A stretch of DNA of 64,000 bases from Ailurus styani (lineage: Eukaryota; Chordata; Mammalia; Carnivora; Ailuridae). Of the stretch, positions 56,408-64,000 are shown piece by piece. Made by a program: the position numbers and the translations under genes. Below the pieces are notes generated by a model that worked only from the letters and a program-made list of their open reading frames with translations, was not told the origin of the DNA and did no database searches. Every line of letters begins with the position of its first letter. Position 1 is the stretch's first letter. The stretch lies in the NCBI GenBank assembly GCA_002007465.1, contig LNAC01000682.1, positions 311,779 through 375,778 on the forward strand, written 5' to 3'.

Positions 56408-56702
56408 AAAAGATTTTATTTATTTGTTTGACACAGAGAGAGAGATTACAAGTAGGCAGAGAGGCAGGCAGAGAGACAGGGAGAGGAGGAAGCAGGCTCC
56501 CTGCTGAGCAGAGAGCCCGATGCGGGCCTCGATCCCAGGACGCTGAGATCATGACCTGAGCNAGGCAGGCAGAGAGACAGGGAGAGGAGGAAGCAGGCTC
56601 CCTGCTGAGCAGAGAGCCCGATGCGGGCCTCGATCCCAGGATGCTGAGATCATGACCTGAGCCGAAAGCAGAGGCTTTAACCCACTGAGCCACCCAGGCG
56701 CC
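56408..56702 (-). mobile_element. SINEC with duplicated middle around an N
   Basis: An antisense young SINE in which 100 bp (56462-56561) are repeated at 56563-56662 with one visible difference, separated by a single N at 56562. Outer flanks share TTGTTTTCTCATTTTTTTAA. A normal copy would be about 195 bp. Confidence 0.92.
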
Positions 56703-56718
56703 CTTGTTTTCTCATTTT

Positions 56719-56912
56719 TTTAAAAAAAATTTATTTATTTGTCAGAGAGTGAGAGCATGTGCATGTGCACAAGCAAGGGAAATGGCAGGCCGAGGGAGAA
56801 GCAGACTCTTGGCCGAGCAGGGAGCCCGATGTGGGGCTCGATCCCAGGACCTTGGGATTATGACCTGAGCCGGAAGCAGACGCTTAACTGACTAAGCCAC
56901 CCAGGTGCCCCT
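56719..56912 (-). mobile_element. SINEC
   Basis: Antisense copy with GTGCATGTGCACAAGCAAGG in the body; ends AGCCACCCAGGTGCCCC. Confidence 0.92.
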
Positions 56913-56951
56913 TTTCACTTTCTTATATCCTATTTTTTTTCTTTCAGTTTT

Positions 56952-57160
56952 ATTTATTTATTTATTTAAAGGATTTTATTTATGTAGTTGACAGAGAGAG
57001 AGAGAGTACAAGCAGGGGGAGCAGAGGGACAGGGAGAAGCAGGCTTCCCAGAGAGCCAGATGTGGGCTCCATCCCCAGCACTCTGGGATCATGACCAGAG
57101 CCAAAGGCAGACGCTTAATCAAAGGCAGATGCTTAATCGACTGAGCCACCCACTCACTCT
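56952..57160 (-). mobile_element. SINEC
   Basis: Antisense copy between perfect 11-bp repeats CTTTCAGTTTT (56941-56951 and 57161-57171); AAAGGCAGA(C/T)GCTTAATC is duplicated inside. Confidence 0.94.
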
Positions 57161-57337
57161 CTTTCAGTTTTTAAAAGGAAGATGTATTTGACAAGTTTCA
57201 CCAAGTGCAGTACACCTAAAAGGAAATCACAGTACAATGAAAGATTTAAATGAAGACCTCAGAATTTCATACAGACACCCAAGACCAAAATCCTAAAGTA
57301 TCTCCAATTTTCCCCATTAGTTTAATTTTATTAATAT

Positions 57338-57521
57338 TTTTTTAAAAGATTTTTATTTATTTGAGAGAGAGTGGGAGTGAGAGAAATCATAGAGGGAGAG
57401 GGAGAAACAGATTCGCCACTGAGTAGGGAGCCCGATGTGGGGCTCAATCCCAGGACCCTGGGATCATGACCTGAACTGAATGAAGATGGACGCTTAACTG
57501 ACTGAGCCACCCAGGTGCCCC
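57338..57521 (-). mobile_element. SINEC
   Basis: Antisense copy AAAAGATTTTTATTTATTTG.. to GAGCCACCCAGGTGCCCC. Confidence 0.92.
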
Positions 57522-57647
57522 TGAAGTATTGACCTTTCGATGTAGGCTTTAATTCCTGCTCATCTTTTCTTTGAAAACTTCTTTTCTTCAAAACATTTTA
57601 GGTAGTTCTCTGCACTTACTTTTCAGGTGGCACTGTTCTTATTATTT

Positions 57648-57827
57648 ATTTTTAAGATTTTACTTATTTGTTAGAGAGAGAGTACAAGCAGGGGGAACGG
57701 CAGGCAGAGGGAGAGAAGCAGGCTTTTTGATGAGCAAGGAGCTCGAAGTGGGACTCGATCCCAGGACCCTGGGATCATGACCTGAACTGAAGGTAGATAC
57801 TTAACTGACTGAGCCACCCAGGGGTCC
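57648..57827 (-). mobile_element. SINEC
   Basis: Antisense copy TTTTTAAGATTTTACTTATT.. to GAGCCACCCAGGGGTCCC, followed by a TTA repeat. Confidence 0.92.
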
Positions 57828-57839
57828 CTATTATTATTA

Positions 57840-57936
57840 TTTTTAGAAGTAAGCTCCACATCCATTGTGGGGCTTGAACTCATAATCCTGAGATCAAAAG
57901 TCCCATGCTCTATGGACTGAGCTAGCCAGGTGCCCC
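57840..57936 (-). mobile_element. Old SINEC copy
   Basis: AAGTAAGCTCCACATCCATT..GAACTCATAATCCTGAGATC..GAGCTAGCCAGGTGCCCC, antisense. Confidence 0.83.
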
Positions 57937-58167
57937 TTAAATGACTTTAAATGATCTCTTCTCTGCACGGATGTCATTGCCTTTGTAAGTGGGAGCATGA
58001 GTTTTATTGAATTCCTAGGTACAATTGGCTATAATTATTTACAAATTCGATTCTTCCCACTCAGAAACAGTTTTTCCTTTATTTCCATTGTCTTCAGCTT
58101 GGTCTTGCACATTTTTGTTAGGTCTAGTCTTAGCTCTTAGTATCTATTTCTCCCATTTTATCTTTTT

Positions 58168-58282
58168 TCTTTTTTTTTAAGATTTTATTTTTATGTAATC
58201 TTTACAGTCATCAGGGGCCTAGAACTTACAACCCTGAGATCAAGAGTCACATGCTCTACTGACTGAGCCAGCCAGGCACCAC
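58168..58282 (-). mobile_element. Old SINEC copy
   Basis: TTAAGATTTTATTTTTATGT..CCCTGAGATCAAGAGTCACA..GAGCCAGCCAGGCACC, antisense. Confidence 0.83.
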
Positions 58283-58659
58283 CCCCTATTTTATCTTCTA
58301 ATTGTTACGATATTAGAAAAGCTAGTGATTCTGATTTCCTTACCCTATATATAGCCAACTTAATGAGTTGTTTTGTCAGTTCTAACTGTTTTCCATTTAT
58401 TCCCTTGGTTCTTGAGTATTTTTAGGCAGATAGTTATTTCATCTGCAAGCAAAGATGTTTAGGCTCATTTTCTGCAATTATGCTCCTTTTTTAGTCTTTT
58501 GCAGAAAGGAGAATCTCTGCTCATGGTAAAGTACCAGCCATCAATTTGAGTGGATATGCTCTGGCATTTTACTCAGGGAGGTATTTGCTGGTGTGTTCCA
58601 ACCTTCTTCATAAGTTAAAAAAAATTTATGGTCAAATCATTTTTGAAATTTATGTAGCA

Positions 58660-58860
58660 TATTTATATTAAGCATCTAGTATCTGCCAGACACTGGACTG
58701 TGTGTTAGTGAACCAGTTATGAAGAAAACAGAGTCCTTGCCTCATTGACCTATGTTCTGTTGGAGGGAGATCGATAATGAACAGTCTAATTTGTTGGATG
58801 ATGAGAAAGGCAGGGGAGAAAAATAAGGTGAGGGACATGGAGACCATCATGGGAGAAAAA
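58660..58860 (+). repeat. L2 LINE fragment
   Basis: ATCTGCCAGACACTGGACTG..GAGTCCTTGCCTCATTGACC..GTTGGAGGGAGATCGATAAT: L2 3' end in sense. Confidence 0.65.
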
Positions 58861-59293
58861 AAGGTATATTCACAACCCAAGTACTTTAAAGAAGTAAGTT
58901 TTCCTCTTTTCAGACTCTGGAACCCTGGTGATATTTGGTGGCAGGTGGGAGGGACAGTCGGGGGGGAAGAGATTGGTGGTGGCAGACTGGGAGGAGGTTG
59001 TGAGAGCAGCCCTGGAGATGAGAGGAAGTGAGGTTTGACTTGCTCTAAGTGGAGGTGAACTTTGGTTCGCCTGTGGTCCTGTGATTGGTGTCCTCAGAGG
59101 CCTTACTGCCTTGTGGTTCTGTCTAGTGTTGGGATTTTTTGGGCTCAGATTATTTTTGGGGCCCTTTGGACCTTGTCACTGCCCAGTTTCAAGGCCAACT
59201 CTTGCTTTGAGGCATGCCCACACTTTGTTCTTTTTCTTTCAGTGTCTCCTTTTGAACTGGGTTCCCTAATTGTTGTTTTAAAAGTACACCCTT

Positions 59294-59518
59294 GGGGCGC
59301 CTGGGTGGCTCAGTCGGTTAAGTGTCCAGTTTTGGCTCAGGTCATTATCTTGGAGGTCATCATCTCAGGGTCATGAGATCAAGCCCCTCATCGGGTGCCA
59401 CAGTGAGCAGCATGGAGCCTGCTTAGGATTCTGTCTTTCCCCCTGCCGTCCCCCATAACCCCAATCCCCACTCATGCTCTTGCTCTCTCTCTCTCTCTCT
59501 CTCTCTAAAAAAATAAAA
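59294..59518 (+). mobile_element. SINEC with (CT)n run
   Basis: Sense copy GGGGCGCCTGGGTGGCTCAG.. ending in about 12 CT units and a short A-rich tail; GTCAT is repeated in the body. Confidence 0.93.
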
Positions 59519-60229
59519 GGGGACCCTCACAAGGACCTGAGTGTAGAGCGGCCATGCGCATTGTGAGTGCCAGCATTTATCCTTGGGATACGTTTCTTCT
59601 GGGCTGCCTCTAAGAGCAGTTACAGTAGCCTTCCCCTCTCTCTGGCCCTGGTGCTGCCCCCAGTGCAAGGCTGCTACCTGGAGAGACAGGGGCACACAGA
59701 GTCTGGGTAGGTGTTTTCATTTTTGGTGACTGGAAGAACAAGGCTGAGTGCATAGGGTACTGAATATCTCCTAGGATGTGCACTCTGGGCGGGGGGCGGG
59801 GGGGGAATCAAGGTGAGAAGGCACAGAAATCACCAACCCTCCAATGTAGAATCTAGTTTCTGTGGTTTGTACTGTCTCAACTATAGAAGCAGAGAAAGTA
59901 GCCAGTGGACACCATTAGGGATTGCTCTTGGGCCTCGTGGAAGATTCAGAGGCTCTGGCTCCCGGGGTGATGTGTGAGGTTTTGAAAGAGCTGAACCCCT
60001 CAGTCTGTACTTGGAGAGGGAGTCCCTGTGGCTTGGAGGGGAGCATGGTAAAGATGGATTGATGGGTACTGTTGGTGGATAGGAGTTTGAGAAACTGTTC
60101 TTCAAAGAAGGGACAGCACCAGGTAATGATGAGGATCAGGGGTGAACTGTGTTTCAGGGGAAGCTCGTGAGCCTGGTATGGGAGGCACCTTGCCATGTGG
60201 GAAGAGCCCACGTTTGCTGTTTGACAGAT

Positions 60230-60665
60230 CTGGGCTGAAATCCCAGCTCAACCAGTTTCTGTCTCTGTGGTCTTGGGCAAAGTAATTAATTTTTCTGAAC
60301 CTTAGTTTCATCATGTGAAAATGGGAGTAATAATTTCTACTTCATATATATGTTTTTAAGATTAAAGGAAATACGGGGGTGCCTGGATGGCTCAATCAAT
60401 TAAGTGCCCGACTCCTGATTTCAGCTCAGGTCATGATCTCAGGGCCCTGGGATCAAGCCCCGTGTCGGGCTCTGTGCTTAGCAGGGAGTCAGCTTAAGAT
60501 TCTCTCCCTCTTCCTCTGCCCCTCCTGCTTGTGTGTGCTCACATGCGTTCTCTCTCAAATGAATGAATGAATGAATCAATCTTTCAAAAAAGATTAAATG
60601 AAATACATGTCCTAAAGGTATACCCACCTAAGAGTTTGGTGCTCAGGGTCTTAGTCAACAAGTAT
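60230..60665 (-). repeat. MIR SINE, antisense, split by SINE
   Basis: GAAATCCCAGCTCAACCAGT, GGTCTTGGGCAAAGTAATTA, CCTTAGTTTCATCATGTGAA and, after the SINE, AATGAAATACATGTCCTAAA: reversed MIR. Confidence 0.85.
60375..60590 (+). mobile_element. SINEC in MIR
   Basis: Sense copy with a tail of GAATGAATGAATGAATC units; flanks AGATTAAAGGAAATAC / AGATTAAATGAAATAC. Confidence 0.95.
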
Positions 60666-61173
60666 GAATTCCTTTCACATTTGGGAACGTGGATGGCTCT
60701 AGGGGGAGGCAGAGAGGGCTCCATCTTAGCAGATGGGAGCTCAAGACTGCGGGACAGGTCTGTGTCCAGAGACAGGGCACTGCTAACTTTCTTTGAAGAT
60801 GGGTGATTCAGAGAAAAGACCAGAATAGGCAGGCTGCAGGTTTCCTTCAAGAGAGCTTTCTGATAAGGTAAGAAGGAATAAAAAGAAATTTGCAGAATGC
60901 TGGAAATATTGTTAAGGAGTGGCTCCTCTGCACTAGTGGAAATGTTGGGGAACACCAAGGAGACGCTGGGTGCAGGAAACAAACAGGGTGTGTGCGTGTA
61001 CTCTGGATGGGTGGAGACAGAGTGAATGGTAGCAGCCTGCAGTGGCTGGTGTATAGAAAACAGGGTGACAGGATTGTGGCATATAAGGTGGGGGGAGGTG
61101 CCAGAGGGACAGAGTCAGGAACATGGGGGTTGATGCAGTGACCAGGCAGAGAGCCCCAGATATCAGGCTGTGA

Positions 61174-62115
<942 letters not shown>

Positions 62116-62220
62116 CGTTTCCATTCCCCAAACCTGATCTGGTCTCCCAGCTGGAGAGCGGGGAAGCGCCATGGGGCCCAGATCCCTGGGAAGCAGAGGT
62201 TTTGAGAGACATCTGTCCAG
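62116..62220 (+). CDS. ZNF621: ZNF621 KRAB-B exon
   Basis: 105 nt after TTGCTTGAGTAG, phase 1 to phase 1, ending CCAG before GTGAGT: A-FPFPKPDLVSQLESGEAPW, then GPDPWEAEVLRDICPG. It is three codons shorter than the KRAB-B exons of ZNF619 and ZNF620, the loss falling after DPWE. Confidence 0.94.
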
Positions 62221-63007
62221 GTGAGTAAGAGAACCTAGTGGTTTCTGGTTTTGCCTTCCCAGTTTATTAGAAATGTTTCTTCTGCAGCAGAGAAGCCATG
62301 GGTCCCCGTCATTTATAAGGCAACACTCAGTGCACTCTCTGACCTCTGCCCAGTTCCAGCCCTGAGCCTGGGAAGACCAGTCCCCAACAGTGTGTGGCCA
62401 CTCACTTCCCACAAAAAAGCTGTGATCCAGTAGCTCTTAAACCACTTCTTTTCTCACCAGTGGAAATACTTAATTTTAAGCCAATTTTATGCAAAGAAAT
62501 GGGTTTCAGCCATACTTTGAGGAAAGTATGATCCTGTGGGTCAGACTGATTTATTTGTGCCACAGCTATGAATTTTGTTTTTATGCCTTTAGCAATGAAA
62601 TAAATGCCTCTAATTTGCTTTTTAGTGTTTAAGTCATGTACAAGTTCTATATGCCAGAATCTTTAGGTCTGCGTTATATTTGTCTTACATACAGCTAAAG
62701 AGGGAGAGGCAGGGGCTGTTGCCCCACCACTGCACCCAACACACACACACACACACACCCCGACACACACATGTGCACACATGAACACCCATAGTGTAAA
62801 ATTTCCCTGAGACTGCTCACCCGTCCTGGGAGCTCTTGATTCCTTGGGTTTTCTTCCTTTTGGAAGGAAGTTTCCATATATGCTGTGATTTTGTAAATCA
62901 TAGTTCTTTTAGCAGAAATATGTCTGTGGCCTGCAGCTCTCTGGTTCAATTTGTGCTCTAGCTGACTTCCTGGAAGAATTTTTTATCCCAGAAGATTATG
63001 TGGAATA

Positions 63008-63190
63008 GTTATTTATTTATTTTAAGATGTATTTATTTTAGAGAGAGAGAGAATGAGAGGGAGAAAATCCTTAAGCAGACTCCATGCTGAGCACAGAGCC
63101 TGATGCAGGGCTTGATCCCACAACTCAGAGATCAGACCTGGGCAGAAATCAAGAGTTGGACACTTAACCAACTGTGCCACCCAGGCGCCC
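63008..63190 (-). mobile_element. SINEC
   Basis: Antisense copy between perfect 12-bp repeats TTATGTGGAATA (62996-63007 and 63191-63202). Confidence 0.95.
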
Positions 63191-63368
63191 TTATGTGGAA
63201 TATTTAAAAATAGAATCATTGGGCCATTATTTAGAATTTAGGATGGTTTCCTGGCTTGCAGGTGGGGACGTTGAAATGCAGTGTTTCTAAGTTTGGTTTG
63301 CAGCCTGCTAGTGCAGGAGCTGCCCATCTCTTTCCCCTAAGAGCATGAATTTCCTTCCCTTTTTGGGG

Positions 63369-63396
<28 letters not shown>
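63369..63396. repeat. (TC)n microsatellite
   Basis: About 14 TC units. Confidence 0.95.
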
Positions 63397-63399
<3 letters not shown>

Positions 63400-63752
63400 A
63401 ATTTTCCATTTCTTGCTGATCCTCTTATCTCTCCCATCCTTTTCTCTCTTTTTTCCCCCTCCTGCCTTCTTTCCTTTCCATTCTGGAAGGTCTTGTCGTG
63501 CTCCTTTCACCTGCCTGTGTCCATTTCCCAGCCTTCCTCAGAGGAGGCACTTCCTGCTGTTTCCAGTGTCATCTGCCCTCCAGTTAGTAGATTATCATTT
63601 TTCTTTCTCTCTCTTAACCTCCTGTAGGGATGCCTGTAGCCACTTCCTGAGTGTATTTTTGAAAATCAGATTCTACAGGAGAAAACAGGAGCCCTGGATC
63701 CTGTTCCCCTCCCAGCTCAGTAACTTGGAACACTTGTGGTTTCTTTGGGCAG

Positions 63753-64000
63753 GTGGTGAGCCCTGGATCAAGGAGGAGGAGCCAGCTGTAAAAGAGGAGG
63801 CCGCCGAGGAGGCAGAATTGCCCAGAATGCCAGGAGGAGGACTGCTCAGAAATGTTTCCCAGCACTTTGACTTTAAAAGCAAGGCGACATGGCAGACTTT
63901 CAGTCTGAATCCGAATCTGATACTTCGGGGTGGAATGAAGTTCTACGAATGTAAAGAATGTGGGAAAATCTTCAGATACAACTCAAAGCTGCTTCGGCAC
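63753..64000 (+). CDS. ZNF621: ZNF621 zinc-finger exon, cut by window end
   Basis: After TTCTTTGGGCAG in phase 1 it reads G-GEPWIKEEEPAVKEEAAEEA-ELPR and on to [20 protein letters not shown], where the window stops. The acidic WIKEEEPA..EEAEL spacer is the one I know for ZNF621. The 168th residue, the first His of finger 1 (Cys at 152 and 155), coincides with the last base. RYNSKL.RH repeats the helix of ZNF619 fingers 2 and 4. The remaining fingers and stop lie outside. No frame damage is visible, so the gene is probably functional. Confidence 0.93.

Larger units (their letters stand above)
62221..63752 (+). other. ZNF621: ZNF621 intron before the finger exon
   Basis: 1.5-kb intron with a (CA)n run at 62740-62758, one SINE (63008-63190) and a (TC)n run at 63369-63396. 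62221-62735, 62800-62995 and 63205-63360 hold nothing recognised; 63400-63500 is pyrimidine-rich. Confidence 0.85.

Overview
This is mammalian nuclear DNA, almost certainly from a caniform carnivore. About sixty copies of the carnivore tRNA-Lys-derived SINE (SINEC: head ACCTGGGTGGCTCA, CT-rich body, AAATAAATAAA tail) are spread through it, with carnivore-type L1 3' ends, MIR, L2, hAT fossils and retroviral LTRs. The common young SINE form with a GGCAGAGAGGCAGGCAGAGA body is one I associate with weasel-like carnivores, but that is only an impression. No bacterial features, CRISPR arrays or free-standing tRNA genes are seen.

Layout. (1) 1-2.8 kb: the last four exons of ribosomal protein gene RPL14 on the + strand. 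(2) 8.3-18.6 kb: a complete KRAB zinc-finger gene matching ZNF619 (CpG-island promoter, 8-codon start exon, KRAB-A, KRAB-B, ten-finger exon). (3) 22.8-27.3 kb: a decayed fourth KRAB gene. It keeps a CpG island, a start exon with a stop at codon 8, a damaged KRAB-A exon and a KRAB-B exon split by a SINE; no finger exon was found. (4) 33.0-44.7 kb: ZNF620, complete, with seven good fingers and one broken one. (5) 49.8 kb to the window end: ZNF621, cut off in its first finger. All genes lie on the + strand. The order RPL14-ZNF619-ZNF620-ZNF621 is that of human 3p22.1.

The zinc-finger genes are tandem duplicates. Each start exon encodes MLQ-x-x-W-x-Q or a decayed version. Each intact KRAB-A exon is exactly 127 nt, KRAB-B is 114 nt (105 nt in ZNF621), the intron just before KRAB-A is still alignable, and ZNF619 and ZNF620 share a rare CxxCWKTF finger. 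The products should be nuclear DNA-binding repressors acting through KRAB and TRIM28; their targets cannot be read from the sequence. The rest is introns and spacers filled with nested retroelements, many with readable target-site duplications. I see no new biological system. The most notable items are the dead fourth paralogue with its surviving CpG island, the lineage-specific changes in ZNF619 and ZNF620, and an apparent assembly duplication at a single N near 56.56 kb.
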